A stretch of 64,000 nucleotides of DNA from the NCBI GenBank assembly GCA_017471245.1, contig JAFUVB010000041.1, forward strand, positions 46,833 to 110,832, written 5' to 3'. Of this stretch, positions 9,013 through 19,225 are shown one piece after another (the first letter of the stretch is position 1; each line of letters opens with the position of its first letter). The notes under the pieces are model-generated. The model was not told the origin of the DNA. It saw only the letters and a program-made list of their open reading frames with translations, and did no database searches. A program made the translations under genes and the position numbers. The stretch is from Prevotella sp. (GTDB lineage Bacteria > Bacteroidota > Bacteroidia > Bacteroidales > Bacteroidaceae).

Positions 9013-11132
9013 TTCTTACCTGGAATTGTGATTTTGTCGATGCTTACCTGCACCTTGGAAGTGTCCAAAAGATCCTTCCACAAGCCAATAAGCTCTATAG
9101 TCCAAACAACAGCACCTTCGCAATCGCCTGGCAGATAGGCAAATACCTGATAGCTTCCATCGCCTGTCACATTGGCAAAACCATAGGGAGCACCGCCCCA
9201 ATAGCCCGGATCCCAGCTGGAATCAGCAAAAGAAAGCTCAGTAAGATAGTTGCCTGACGCTCCGCTAACGAGGTTATTGTCGATGCCTTTGATAGTAAAG
9301 TCAACCAGGCAAATGCCGTTGAACGCCATATCGTTGTAGCATCCGGGCGCAACACCGCCGCCATTGCCATACTCATTGTATATTTCGATGCGGCCGTCAA
9401 CACCTTTTCCGTCCTTGTTTTGGAAGCTAACGGGTGCAGGATTTACGACTTGGTCAACGTCGGCATCCAGTTTGATGCTCAAAACCTCAGCTTTGATCTT
9501 TGAAACATCTATGGCATCGGCTGCCAGATTACCGATGTCGATGCAGAAAACGATGGCGCCGTTGGCCTTTTCTTCAGTTTCCATCCATACGGTGTAAGTT
9601 CCGTCGCCCTGAACAGGTGCTTCATACTTGCCCATTTCGAGAGCTGACCAGTAGCCTACAGCCCATGAGGGATCTGAATACTCCAATCCGGCAACGTGGA
9701 ACTCTGGTGCGCCCTCCTTCATATTGTCGTTTATGCCGGAAATCTGGAAGGTTACAACCATGTTTTTGCTGAATCTGATGGCATCAGGACTAATACAACT
9801 GTTGCCGGCAGTGCTTCCGTACTCATTGTAAATCTCGATACGGAAGGTGCCATGACCCTCAATGTCGCCCACTTTCACCTTTCCTGCCACGGGATAGATA
9901 ACTGCATACGGGCGCACAGAGCGCAATCCTAAGCCATAAGCGAGGTTTGACAGTTCAACAGAGGCACCATTCTTCAGGCGGAGAGACTTTCCGTAAGCCT
10001 CGTCCACATCGCTCACCGTACTCGTCCAGTAATATCCGCAGCCGTCGGCAGTCACTTCATTGCCTTTGCGATAGCTGTTCAAGGGAATGAAAATGCTGTT
10101 TCCGTTGGATGCAGTGAAGCGAATTCCCTTCACGCCATTCACTTCTTCCTCTGTCTGAGTGGTCTTTGAGATGAGTTCTTCCATCTGTTCCACGGATGGG
10201 ATGTAGCTTTTCATCGGGCTGTCACCATCAATACTCAAGTTATAGATGAAGTCTTCGTCAGAGTTTGTGATACTCCACGGAGTGTAGTCGTTGCTGTTTG
10301 TAGAGCGATTGGAGAAAGACTGGTCGCCGAAACCTACGAGCACGCCCTGCTCCGACTCCACTTCTGCACCAATATTGGTCTTTGCCCACAGCACGGAAAG
10401 GCCGAGATCTACATATTCCATCACCTGACTCTCGGTGGTGAAACTCTGAATGTTGCCAAGTATAACGCCATCGCCCACTTTCGTATATGCCGCATAGTAA
10501 TACGTGGAGCCGGGCAGCAAGCCTGAAACCACTGTTGAGAATGAAGCAGACGGCTCGTCCAAGGCTACATCTTCGCCTGCTGCCACGCCGTCGGCGGTGG
10601 TTGCATATCTGAAACCTACGGTTGTTGAAGCCAGGATGTCACTTACTCCCGAAGCCTGACCACTCAGCGTGGCCTTGCAAGCAGAGACTGAAGTGGCTGC
10701 TGCCGTAGCTACATCGGCATCGGTAGCAATGAACGATTTCACTTCACCGTATTTTGTGACTTTCCCCTGAAGCGTTACGTAAGTTGCATAATAGTAAGTT
10801 GTGCCTTCGGTGAGATTGCTCATCGTCGTCGTAACATTACCATTCTCGTCGATGGAACCGATCTGCTTGGTGCCCATATTGACGGGATCGTTGCTGGTTC
10901 CATAAGCTGTACCCACTTGATAACGGCTTGCATCCAACTTTGAAAGGTCTTGCACCGTACCGTAAGCAGTGGCAGATATTGCAGTCACGACAGCATCTCC
11001 CGTTGTGATTTCTGTCACTACGGCGCTGTTGCTGATGCTGTAATCCTCGCTATCGCTGCATGCAGCGGTGAAAAACCCCGCTGCCAGCAGCAACATACCT
11101 GATATTATCTTATTTTTCATTGTTGTTTTCAT
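9009..11132 (-). CDS. Surface glycan-binding lipoprotein with two duplicated C-terminal modules
   Basis: A 707-residue lipoprotein (lipobox Cys at residue 25 followed by SDSED, the acidic surface-export type signal). After Ig/Fn3-like repeats comes a region starting YVDLGLSVLWAKTNIG (about 240), a motif seen in many Prevotella surface proteins. The C-terminal third holds two copies of a module of about 130 residues, starting near 426 (FRIEIYNEYGS) and near 577 (GRIEIYNEYGN), each with a DPGYW or AVGYW motif and a conserved GDGxYxV strand; they look like carbohydrate-binding modules. By position (after susD, before the endo-enzyme) it is the SusE/F-type or SGBP component that holds polysaccharide at the surface. 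The exact module family is not recognised. Confidence 0.78.
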   Translation of the reverse strand: MKTTMKNKIISGMLLLAAGFFTAACSDSEDYSISNSAVVTEITTGDAVVTAISATAYGTVQDLSKLDASRYQVGTAYGTSNDPVNMGTKQIGSIDENGNVTTTMSNLTEGTTYYYATYVTLQGKVTKYGEVKSFIATDADVATAAATSVSACKATLSGQASGVSDILASTTVGFRYATTADGVAAGEDVALDEPSASFSTVVSGLLPGSTYYYAAYTKVGDGVILGNIQSFTTESQVMEYVDLGLSVLWAKTNIGAEVESEQGVLVGFGDQSFSNRSTNSNDYTPWSITNSDEDFIYNLSIDGDSPMKSYIPSVEQMEELISKTTQTEEEVNGVKGIRFTASNGNSIFIPLNSYRKGNEVTADGCGYYWTSTVSDVDEAYGKSLRLKNGASVELSNLAYGLGLRSVRPYAVIYPVAGKVKVGDIEGHGTFRIEIYNEYGSTAGNSCISPDAIRFSKNMVVTFQISGINDNMKEGAPEFHVAGLEYSDPSWAVGYWSALEMGKYEAPVQGDGTYTVWMETEEKANGAIVFCIDIGNLAADAIDVSKIKAEVLSIKLDADVDQVVNPAPVSFQNKDGKGVDGRIEIYNEYGNGGGVAPGCYNDMAFNGICLVDFTIKGIDNNLVSGASGNYLTELSFADSSWDPGYWGGAPYGFANVTGDGSYQVFAYLPGDCEGAVVWTIELIGLWKDLLDTSKVQVSIDKITIPGKK

Positions 11133-11142
11133 TTAGAATTTA

Positions 11143-13026
11143 TTATTGCAGAACAACACCACCTGTGTCAAACTTGATGCTGACAGTGACTTCAATTGTT
11201 GTGCTAAACTTGAACAAATGCGTATGAGTGGCAGATTCTTCGTTCCAAGGATTAAGGATATAACGGCGGCCTGTTGTGGCATCATCGCCCACTCCGCGCG
11301 ATACCGTTGCATCGTCCATACCTTCTTCTGAGCCGAGAACCTCATTTCCGTCCACCTTAATGCTCTTCAGAACGATGTCTGCATTGGGATGGCTCTTCAA
11401 AAGCTTATATACATCGAGATACATCAGGTATGGATCCTGAGTATTTGATGAGTTCGGATAGAGCGTATAGGTGTAATCGCCGTCGCCGGTGATATATACA
11501 TCCTCACTGTTGGTAAAGGTCCAGCCCGTGTCACTGTAGTTCAGATTCGACTTCAAGCGCTCAACTTCTGCACCACCGGTCTGCTTCTTGAGGTGATAAC
11601 CCAGATAGCAATAAGCATTTCCTTGTGCATCATACTGGCGTGAACCTATCCAAAGGTCGGAAATATCACCCGAATAGTCATCCATTTCATACTTGATAAT
11701 CTGCAAGGTATTATCTGTTGAGCCAAACTTAATATCGTTGTTGTTCGAGCAAATCACAAACGACGGAAGTGCTGACTGCAAAGAGAACTGTCCGCCATCT
11801 GAGAGCGTGTAGGCGATTTCTGTGCCGTCGCCAGCCAAATTGGTAACAACCATCTTGCCAGTGGGCGCTCCGACAGCATCCTGACGCAGTTCCAGCTTGA
11901 ATTCGCTCAGGTCTCCGTGAGGTTCAAAGCCGTTGCGGGCAATCTCTTCACCAGCAAGTGTGAACCATGTGAATGGTGTGTCGTCGCTGAACTTGTAGGA
12001 AGTATTCTTCTGATTCTTGGGTTGAATGTAGTCTTTCCAGTCCTCAGGAAGCGTGATGGTTGTGATCACTGGCGGAACATAGTTGTCTTTATACTCCTTG
12101 GAGACATAATTCATCGTGAAAGGAGTCTCTGAATCGCCGTCGAAAAGTATCTGCATGGCATTCTCTGTCAGATAAATAATCTTGTAAGTGCCGGCAGGAC
12201 ACTGGGCAGCAATGTTGCTTTCAACACCACAACTCAAAGGAATAGCACCTGTGAACGAGATTGTGTGAGCATCAACATCAAGATTGTAAGCGCCTTTTGT
12301 GCCGTTTACGTCAACATTAGCACCGCCAATGAGGTCGAAAGTCATCTCACCGTAGTCGGCAGCACCACAAATCCATCCGTTTCCAGCCCAATCAGCTGCC
12401 CAATACCACTCACCAGAGTAAGTAGGATCGATGGCAGTTGAAGCATCCCACGACTTAGAATCAATATAATTCTCGCCCTTTGCATTGTGGAAACTATCCC
12501 ACGACTGACCAGAAGTATAGAACCACTTGGGTCCGCCGAACTTGATTGCATTGCCATCAGCATCGATATCGAGCACCCAAGTCTTAGAATTGCCGATGCC
12601 ACCGGATAGAAGATTCCACAGAGGATCTGACAGCAGTTCGGGGTTCATCTCATTAATCCTGAAGTTTGCAGGCTCACTATAGACAATGCCACCACGTGTC
12701 TGGGCAGCCATGCGCACATAATACTCACCGTCGAATGCAATGCCTACCTGATAGACACTGTTGTTGCTGGTGCCTGAAATGCTGCGTTCTGCATCGTTGG
12801 CAGGCTTGGGACCGTACTCCCAATACACAGAATAGCTACTTGGCAGAAGACTTCTGAACACCACCTGATTGGTATTCTGGTCCACATCAACTGTGAATCC
12901 AGTACCTTCTGCCAGCTGAGCTGCAGTCAGATCGACTGCTCCCAGGCTGTCACTTTCTGGAGAACAGGCCACCATTATAGCCATGAAGCCTGCCAGAACT
13001 GTATATAAAAGATTTTTTAATTTCAT
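11143..13026 (-). CDS. SusE/F-like surface glycan-binding lipoprotein
   Basis: A 627-residue lipoprotein (lipobox Cys at 21, then SPESDS). The N-terminal part contains an Ig/Fn3-like module (SYSVYWEYGPKPANDAERS); later parts are beta-rich with many aromatic residues (PKWFYTSGQSWDSFHNAKGE, EWYWAADWAGNGW), as expected for glycan binding. It lies 45 bp after susD and 10 bp before the second lipoprotein gene. Its role is inferred from this position: a surface binding protein that works with SusCD. No catalytic motif is seen. Confidence 0.75.
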   Translation of the reverse strand: MKLKNLLYTVLAGFMAIMVACSPESDSLGAVDLTAAQLAEGTGFTVDVDQNTNQVVFRSLLPSSYSVYWEYGPKPANDAERSISGTSNNSVYQVGIAFDGEYYVRMAAQTRGGIVYSEPANFRINEMNPELLSDPLWNLLSGGIGNSKTWVLDIDADGNAIKFGGPKWFYTSGQSWDSFHNAKGENYIDSKSWDASTAIDPTYSGEWYWAADWAGNGWICGAADYGEMTFDLIGGANVDVNGTKGAYNLDVDAHTISFTGAIPLSCGVESNIAAQCPAGTYKIIYLTENAMQILFDGDSETPFTMNYVSKEYKDNYVPPVITTITLPEDWKDYIQPKNQKNTSYKFSDDTPFTWFTLAGEEIARNGFEPHGDLSEFKLELRQDAVGAPTGKMVVTNLAGDGTEIAYTLSDGGQFSLQSALPSFVICSNNNDIKFGSTDNTLQIIKYEMDDYSGDISDLWIGSRQYDAQGNAYCYLGYHLKKQTGGAEVERLKSNLNYSDTGWTFTNSEDVYITGDGDYTYTLYPNSSNTQDPYLMYLDVYKLLKSHPNADIVLKSIKVDGNEVLGSEEGMDDATVSRGVGDDATTGRRYILNPWNEESATHTHLFKFSTTIEVTVSIKFDTGGVVLQ

Positions 13027-13071
13027 ATTCTCTTGTTCTTTATTCTTGTTTTGTTTGAACTGTCATCAGCA

Positions 13072-14718
13072 TCACCAGCCTGCATTCTGCTTGAGAACTC
13101 CATTAGAAAGTGTGATCTGATTCTGAGGAATCTGAGAGAGTCCCTGCTTGTTGATAATATTCTGGGCAGAGATCACGACGATATCATCAATGCCGCCCGA
13201 CATTACGTGAATGCCGTTTGTGGCAATCTGGCTTGCTGCATAGTCAACACCCTGGCGCAGCAAGTCCCAATAGTTGATAGCTTCGAATGCAAACTCATAC
13301 TTGCGCTCCTTCATAATGTTTGCCTGAGTGACAGCTACCGACTGCAGTCCGGCACGGTTGCGCACCTGATCAAGATACTTCTGAGCGTTGCCGCTTCCAA
13401 GTTCAGCAGCCATCAACAGTACATCTGCGTAGCGCACAATTACCCAGTCCTGATGGTTTTGTGTCTGGAAGTCACCGCTTCCGTCTATCTTTGAAGCACT
13501 GGTTCCGTCGGCAAAACAGATGGGAGAATACTTCTTCACGCAATAGCCGGTATATTCACGCCAGTCAGAATAGCTGGCATCAAATCCATCAACAGAAGCA
13601 ACACCCTCGTTTACAATATCTATAATGGATGCTTCCTTGCGCAGGTCGCCGGCTTCGTATGAGTTGACAAACTGCGGATTCACGGTCATGGCACCCCATC
13701 CTTTTCCATAAGGAGCAGCGTTCAGTGAGCGCATACCAACCATTACCTGCCAACGGTTAGAGTCAGCATTGCCGTTATAGTCTTGCGTGTTGGTGAACTT
13801 CAACGAGAGAACAGTCTCTGAGTTGCCGTCACCTGCATAAGTTCCCAGCAAAGTAGCAGCATCGCCCTTCTCAGCAATACCAGCAGAGGCTGCCGGCCAT
13901 AGGTTCTTGTATTCAGGAACGAGTGAATATTCACCGCTGTTGATGACATCTTCACAGCAGGCAAGTGCTTTTTCTTTGGTCACTCCTTCGATATTCTTTC
14001 CGTAATAGCCATTATAATAGAGGTACGCGCGAGCATACAAAGCCTCTGCTGCATATTTTGTGATACGGCCATCGTTGTTTTCGGCATCTGCCTTGGGATA
14101 TGCATTGGCGGGAATATTGTCGATGGCATATTGCAAATCATCGAAAATCACCTGATAAACCTCAGCCGGATCTGCCTGTGGAACGTTGTCCTGAGTGGCG
14201 ACAGTGAGCAGAGGAATGTTGCCAAACCACCTGACCAAGTCGAAATAGAGTATTGCGCGCAGTGCATGGCACTCGCCCATATATGTGGAATGGATGGTTT
14301 CGTCTGTCCATTCAATCTGATCCTCGTATTTGATGAGTTCATTACAACGGTAGATACCTTCATAATAGCGAGCCCAGTCGGCCTCATACAGATTCAGGTC
14401 GGATGAAGACTGACTGATATCAAAGCGGTCGGTCACCTGATAACCACGGCCGTCGGTGTTTCCTGTAGCCCCGAAACACTCGGCTCCCATCACTTCTGAT
14501 GCCACGAAGAAGCCGTAGCCAGGATTCGAAGAAGTCTGTCGCCAACCGTCATAGCATCCTATCAAGGCACGATTGGCATCATTCTGTGTCTTATAGAAGC
14601 TTTCAGTATTGGATTCCGTTTTAGATGATGTGTCGAGGAAACTGTCACTACACGATGCCAATGCCATGGAAAACAGCCCCAGAACAGCGATACTTTTTGT
14701 TAAATATTTCATATTCAT
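13072..14718 (-). CDS. susD: SusD/RagB-family outer-membrane glycan-binding lipoprotein
   Basis: A 548-residue SusD-like protein that caps the SusC pore and captures oligosaccharide. The lipobox Cys is at residue 23 (ALASCSDSFLD). Family hallmarks are FLDTSSKTESNTESFYKTQN at the N-terminus, TPR-like segments such as GECHALRAILYFDLVRWFG, and the C-terminal ERKYEFAFEAINYWDLLRQG. It follows susC by 10 bp and belongs to the same operon. A second in-frame ATG at residue 3 is an equally possible start. Confidence 0.96.
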   Translation of the reverse strand: MNMKYLTKSIAVLGLFSMALASCSDSFLDTSSKTESNTESFYKTQNDANRALIGCYDGWRQTSSNPGYGFFVASEVMGAECFGATGNTDGRGYQVTDRFDISQSSSDLNLYEADWARYYEGIYRCNELIKYEDQIEWTDETIHSTYMGECHALRAILYFDLVRWFGNIPLLTVATQDNVPQADPAEVYQVIFDDLQYAIDNIPANAYPKADAENNDGRITKYAAEALYARAYLYYNGYYGKNIEGVTKEKALACCEDVINSGEYSLVPEYKNLWPAASAGIAEKGDAATLLGTYAGDGNSETVLSLKFTNTQDYNGNADSNRWQVMVGMRSLNAAPYGKGWGAMTVNPQFVNSYEAGDLRKEASIIDIVNEGVASVDGFDASYSDWREYTGYCVKKYSPICFADGTSASKIDGSGDFQTQNHQDWVIVRYADVLLMAAELGSGNAQKYLDQVRNRAGLQSVAVTQANIMKERKYEFAFEAINYWDLLRQGVDYAASQIATNGIHVMSGGIDDIVVISAQNIINKQGLSQIPQNQITLSNGVLKQNAGW

Positions 14719-14728
14719 TCCTCCTTAT

Positions 14729-17700
14729 TTAGAATTTAATGTTAGCTCCTACAAGGAAAGTTCTTGGACGCGGATAATAACCTACGTCAACACCTGATAC
14801 CCAACCGTCGGTACCGTAACCGATTTCCGGATCCATTCCCTTGTATTTTGTGAAAGTAAAGAGATTCTGAGCCTGAACGTAAACGCGCAGCTGCTTGCAA
14901 TACTTGCTCTTCCAGATGCGCGATACATCATAACCAAGCGTTACGTTGCTGATACGCAGGAAGTCGGCATCATGCACATAGAGGTCGGAGAACTGCCAGT
15001 TAATGTTCGTTGTTGTTACACGCGGAATCCTGTTACTGGTGCCTTCACCTGTCCAACGGTTCAATATTTCAGTGGTATAATTAGCCTGTGCATTGGCGTG
15101 ATTGCGGTAAGTCTGCACAATTTGCTGCCCGAAAGCACCGTTTGCTTGTACGGAGAAGTCGAGACCCTTATAGTCAAAGCCAAAATTAAAACCAAGTAAG
15201 AAATCAGGAACACCATTGCCAAGGTCCACCTTATCTGCATCGTTGATCTGCCCATCATGGTTTACATCATAGTATTTCACGTCTCCCGGCTTCACGGAAG
15301 CACCCTGCAGCACACCGTTTCCATTAGCAATCCAATCGTTGATTTCCTGTTCGTTCTGGAAAAGACCTGCAGTCTTGTAACCCCAGAAGTAGCCGATGGC
15401 GTGACCGTTTTCTGCACGGTAGAACTCAGGAGCATTGTCGTACAGCTGATTTGTGGAACCATGAATGATGCCATCTTCTGTAGGAATACTGCCCACTTCG
15501 TTCTTGTTCACGGCTCCGTTCACACCTATATTATAATGGAAGTCGCTGCCAATGTTGTCGTTCCAGGCTAAATTGAACTCAAAACCTTTGTTTTTCACAT
15601 CACCGCCGTTGATATACGGGGCACCAGTACCTACTGTTGCCAATATCGGGGCAGCCACCAACCAGTCTTTCGTAGTTTTGATATAGTAGTCGAGATTGAC
15701 ATTCAAACGTCCGCCAATCATACGTGCATCAATACCAACATTCAGCTGTTCAGAAGTCTCCCATGTAACATCCGGATTGGCAACACGGCTTGGGAATGCA
15801 CCCCAGTTCCTGCCAAGTGCAGCAGCAGATGCGGCATCGTCATATCCGGTAGTGCCGAAGAGATAGTGCGTGTTGGTGGTTTTGATAGGAGCAACATATT
15901 GATAATTGCTGATGTTCTGGTTACCTACTTGTCCCCAGCTGGCACGCAGTTTCAAGAAATCAAGCCATGGTTCAACCGATTTCATGAAGCTTTCGTTGGA
16001 TATTGTCCATCCTGCAGAGATTGAGGGGAAGTATCCGAAGCGCTTTCCGCTTGCGAATTTGCTTGATCCGTCAGCGCGCAAGGTGGCGTTTACCATATAT
16101 GTTTCCTTCCAGTTCCATCCCAGACGACCGAAATATGACACAGTACGCGTATCGTCGTTGGGGCTTCCGCTGGCACTGAGTCCCTCAGCAGTGGTTGATG
16201 ACGTGCCATTGCTGACGTATGCATGTGTCCAATCGTCGAATCCTTCTTTCAGCGAACCATTGCTGGCACCCACATACGTACCTTCGTAACGGCTGGCTTC
16301 CATACCAATCAATGCATTGAAGGCATGTTCATTGATATTCCAATCGTATTGAACCGTATTGGTCCAAGTCATGGTAAGACCATGATTCATATTCTGGTTT
16401 GCAGAAGTGCGCGTATCGTTATAGCTGTATGGACTGAAATGATACAGCTTGCTGAGTCCCCGATAGTCACTTGTTCCGTAAACGGCACCGAAGACTGTAC
16501 GGAATTTCAGACCCTTGAGCGGCGTGAGTTCAGCATACACATTGCCACTGAATGTGGCATTTTTGCTCAGGTTGTTGGTATTGGTCATCATGTTTCCGTA
16601 GGGGTTGCCGTCATAAGCATACCAATCGCTGTAATCGGTGGCATTGTATGGACTGCCATAGAATCCGTTATAGTCCTTGGCAGCGTCGCCTGCCTGTTCA
16701 ATACTGCCATCATAGATGCTTGTGGCATAGACAGGAGCCAGTGGAGAAGTGGCGAATGCACCACGGAGCGTGTTGTTATACTGGTTGCCAACGCCGATAC
16801 CGGTTGACTTTGTATAGATAAAGCTCACTTGCTCACCAATTTTCACGAGGTTGTCAATCACCTTGTGCTCGGAATTAATGCGGAAGTTGTAGCGCTCGTA
16901 GTTGGAAACATCCTTTCCACCCACAATACCTTCTTGATCCATATAGCCTAACGAGAGCGCATAAGTAGAGATTTTGTTACCGCCGGTAACGCCTAAGCTG
17001 TAGCTCTGCACATTGGCTCCGTCCTTGAACATCTCGTTCACCCAGTCGGTATCATAGAGATTTCCGTTGGGATCATAAATGCTCTTCATTGTCGAGAAGT
17101 CATAAGGCTGGTTGCCAGAGTTGATTTGCTGCTCATTCATGATAGTCATGTATTCATTTGAATTCAGCATTGGAGCCTTGCGAGCTGCATTCTGCCATCC
17201 ATAGTATGAATCAAAACTTATCTCAGAGCGCCCCTCTTTACCACTCTTCGTTGTAATCAGCACAACGCCATTGGCAGCCTGCGCACCGTAGATGGCTGCA
17301 GAGGCAGCATCTTTCAATACGTCGATCGACTCGATATCAGCAGGATTCAGTGTTGAAATATCGCCACCGATGCCATCAATCAGATACAACGGACTGGAGT
17401 TACCTACAGTACCCAAACCACGGATTTGCACTTTCATGCCACTGCCAGGCTGACCTGACGTTGAAGAAATGTTCACACCGGGAGTCTGTCCCTGCATAGC
17501 CTGCAGCGGATTCGTGGTGTTCAGTTTGGCGATGTTCTCTCCTTTCACCTGCACCGTGGCACCTGTGACCAACTTTTTCTTCAGCGTGCCGTAACCGATA
17601 ACCACCACATCTTCAAGCGACGTGGCATCTTCTTGCAGCTGAATGGTGTATTCATTGGCACCAGTCACCTTTACTTTTTGGGTAATAAATCCCACATAAG

Positions 17701-17965
17701 ACACAACAAGCGTTTGTCCTTCATTGGCATTGATGGTGAAATTGCCATCGAAATCGGTAACAGTACCTGCCGATTCACCTTCCACCTGCACCGTTGCACC
17801 TATCAGTCCTTCACCGTCAGTGACGGAAACGACCTTTCCAGTGACAACTTTTGCCAAGAGACCACCCGCTTGCATCAAATTCATTGCAGGGAACAGCATG
17901 AAAGCTATCACCGCAACCTTACAGAAAACAGTGTTTCTGCATAACTTAAGAAACGATTTTCTCAT
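14729..17965 (-). CDS. susC: SusC/RagA-family TonB-dependent outer-membrane transporter
   Basis: A 1078-residue TonB-dependent importer of oligosaccharides. In order: signal peptide, CarboxypepD_reg-like domain (VTGKVVSVTDGEGLIGATV, about 40-110), TonB-box and plug start (DVVVIGYGTLKKK), plug domain with VQIRGLGTVGNSSPLYLIDG and SIDVLKDAASAAIYGAQAAN, then a 22-strand barrel ending in FLVGANIKF with a terminal Phe. It is the first gene of the operon susC-susD-lipoprotein-lipoprotein-GH5. The upstream 200 bp hold a -7 element and a LacI-like operator candidate. Confidence 0.97.
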   Translation of the reverse strand: MRKSFLKLCRNTVFCKVAVIAFMLFPAMNLMQAGGLLAKVVTGKVVSVTDGEGLIGATVQVEGESAGTVTDFDGNFTINANEGQTLVVSYVGFITQKVKVTGANEYTIQLQEDATSLEDVVVIGYGTLKKKLVTGATVQVKGENIAKLNTTNPLQAMQGQTPGVNISSTSGQPGSGMKVQIRGLGTVGNSSPLYLIDGIGGDISTLNPADIESIDVLKDAASAAIYGAQAANGVVLITTKSGKEGRSEISFDSYYGWQNAARKAPMLNSNEYMTIMNEQQINSGNQPYDFSTMKSIYDPNGNLYDTDWVNEMFKDGANVQSYSLGVTGGNKISTYALSLGYMDQEGIVGGKDVSNYERYNFRINSEHKVIDNLVKIGEQVSFIYTKSTGIGVGNQYNNTLRGAFATSPLAPVYATSIYDGSIEQAGDAAKDYNGFYGSPYNATDYSDWYAYDGNPYGNMMTNTNNLSKNATFSGNVYAELTPLKGLKFRTVFGAVYGTSDYRGLSKLYHFSPYSYNDTRTSANQNMNHGLTMTWTNTVQYDWNINEHAFNALIGMEASRYEGTYVGASNGSLKEGFDDWTHAYVSNGTSSTTAEGLSASGSPNDDTRTVSYFGRLGWNWKETYMVNATLRADGSSKFASGKRFGYFPSISAGWTISNESFMKSVEPWLDFLKLRASWGQVGNQNISNYQYVAPIKTTNTHYLFGTTGYDDAASAAALGRNWGAFPSRVANPDVTWETSEQLNVGIDARMIGGRLNVNLDYYIKTTKDWLVAAPILATVGTGAPYINGGDVKNKGFEFNLAWNDNIGSDFHYNIGVNGAVNKNEVGSIPTEDGIIHGSTNQLYDNAPEFYRAENGHAIGYFWGYKTAGLFQNEQEINDWIANGNGVLQGASVKPGDVKYYDVNHDGQINDADKVDLGNGVPDFLLGFNFGFDYKGLDFSVQANGAFGQQIVQTYRNHANAQANYTTEILNRWTGEGTSNRIPRVTTTNINWQFSDLYVHDADFLRISNVTLGYDVSRIWKSKYCKQLRVYVQAQNLFTFTKYKGMDPEIGYGTDGWVSGVDVGYYPRPRTFLVGANIKF

Positions 17966-18028
17966 AGCTACTTTTTGATTTGGATATTAGTAATTGATAA
18001 AAATGTTTCAAGGATAATGATTCGGTTG

Positions 18029-18036
18029 CAAAATTA
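18029..18036 (-). promoter_or_regulatory. -7 element of the susC operon
   Basis: The minus strand reads TAATTTTG, a match to TAnnTTTG. It predicts a start of transcription near 18022 and a leader of about 57 nt. A good -33 TTTG is missing, as expected for a promoter that needs an activator. Confidence 0.6.
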
Positions 18037-18067
18037 CAATCTTTTTACACACGCGTAATAAAAACAT

Positions 18068-18106
18068 GTTACCGTTTGCGTAACCACATGTTAACACAAA
18101 CGGTAC
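18068..18106. promoter_or_regulatory. Inverted operator candidate upstream of susC
   Basis: Two arms, ACCGTTTGCGTAAC on the plus strand (18071-18084) and its near reverse complement ending in ACAAACGGT (18096-18104), face each other. Each contains the half-site CGTTTGYG. The same half-site makes up the perfect palindrome in front of the LacI-type gene (19252-19265). The site lies just upstream of the expected -33 region of susC. It could bind the LacI-type regulator or the AraC-type domain of the HTCS. Confidence 0.5.
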
Positions 18107-18164
18107 AATATGTTTTCCGGTAATGTATAAAATGTTGTCGGGAGAATTGATAACCAGCTGATTC

Positions 18165-19178
18165 TCAAGTCTTATCAGAGCTTTCCCTAATCTTAAGAAT
18201 CATCGGCACAATTTCTTTATAAATACGCTTGTCACCATTAATATTGCGTAACAAAAGTTCACATGCTTTCTCACCTTGCAGATGGGCTTGATCCATGATA
18301 ACGCTGAGTTTCGGGGTTACATAGGCGGAAGTGTCGGCATCGGTAAAGCCGATGATTGCCACATCCTGCGGTATGCGGAGCCCTTTCGACTTGATGGCAT
18401 CGAAGGCTGCAAAGGTGATGATGTCGTTGAAGGCAAGAATGGCATCGGGGCGGTCATCCCTTTCGAGCAGTGCAAGTGTGGCATTGCGAGCCTCATCATA
18501 GTCAATCTTTCCGCATGCCACAAGACTGCGGTCGATGGGAATGCGGTGGGCGCGCAGTGCTTCCAAGTATCCGTGCTTCCTCCGCTTCACCATATCTAAA
18601 TGATTGGGACCTCCAACGAATGCAATCCGCTTGCTGCCGGTATTGATCAGGTGCTCCGTTGCCTGCTGTGCTGCCTCATCCCCGTTGGCAACAACGCTGG
18701 AGAACACTTCCGGAAGACAGGTACGGGCGAAGAACACCAGCGGAATACCCATGCGGTTGATTTCAAGGAAATGGCTGTAGTCTATGGTATCCTGAGCCAG
18801 GCATGCGATGATGCCCTCCACATGCAGCCCCACGAAATTGTCAATGGCTGTCTCTTCCCTTACATGATTCTCGTGGGAGTTGGCACTGATCACACAATAG
18901 CCATCCTTGCGCGCACGGTCTTCAATACCGTCAAGCACGGCAGCATAATAATGAGTGACCAAATTGGGGAGCACGACACCTATCGATCGGGCAGCCTCGC
19001 GGCGCAAGTTCTGGGCAAAGGGATTAGGACGGTAGTTCATTTCCTTTGCTAACTGCTTCACTTTCCGCTTCATCTCTTCGCTCACTTCGTGGGAATTCCT
19101 CAATGCCCGCGATACGGTTGCGATGCTTACACCTAAGTGCGCTGCCAGATCTTTCAACGAAGCTCTTTGTGGTTTCAT
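18165..19178 (-). CDS. LacI-family transcriptional repressor
   Basis: A 337-residue LacI/GalR regulator. The helix-turn-helix lies at the very N-terminus (ASLKDLAAHLGVSIATVSRA), followed by a hinge helix region (NYRPNPFAQNLRREAARSIG) and a periplasmic-binding-protein-like effector domain (ELLLRNINGDK near the end). I chose ATG 19178 because the LacI DNA-binding domain normally begins within a few residues of the start and because the promoter at 19226-19257 would lie inside a longer reading frame. It sits upstream of susC on the same strand, separated by 199 bp with susC's own control region. It probably represses itself and the glycan locus. Confidence 0.93.
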   Translation of the reverse strand: MKPQRASLKDLAAHLGVSIATVSRALRNSHEVSEEMKRKVKQLAKEMNYRPNPFAQNLRREAARSIGVVLPNLVTHYYAAVLDGIEDRARKDGYCVISANSHENHVREETAIDNFVGLHVEGIIACLAQDTIDYSHFLEINRMGIPLVFFARTCLPEVFSSVVANGDEAAQQATEHLINTGSKRIAFVGGPNHLDMVKRRKHGYLEALRAHRIPIDRSLVACGKIDYDEARNATLALLERDDRPDAILAFNDIITFAAFDAIKSKGLRIPQDVAIIGFTDADTSAYVTPKLSVIMDQAHLQGEKACELLLRNINGDKRIYKEIVPMILKIRESSDKT

Positions 19179-19225
19179 GCGAATAGTTGATTGCTGAAAT
19201 AAAACATTTTTTTGGACTTTGGTTG

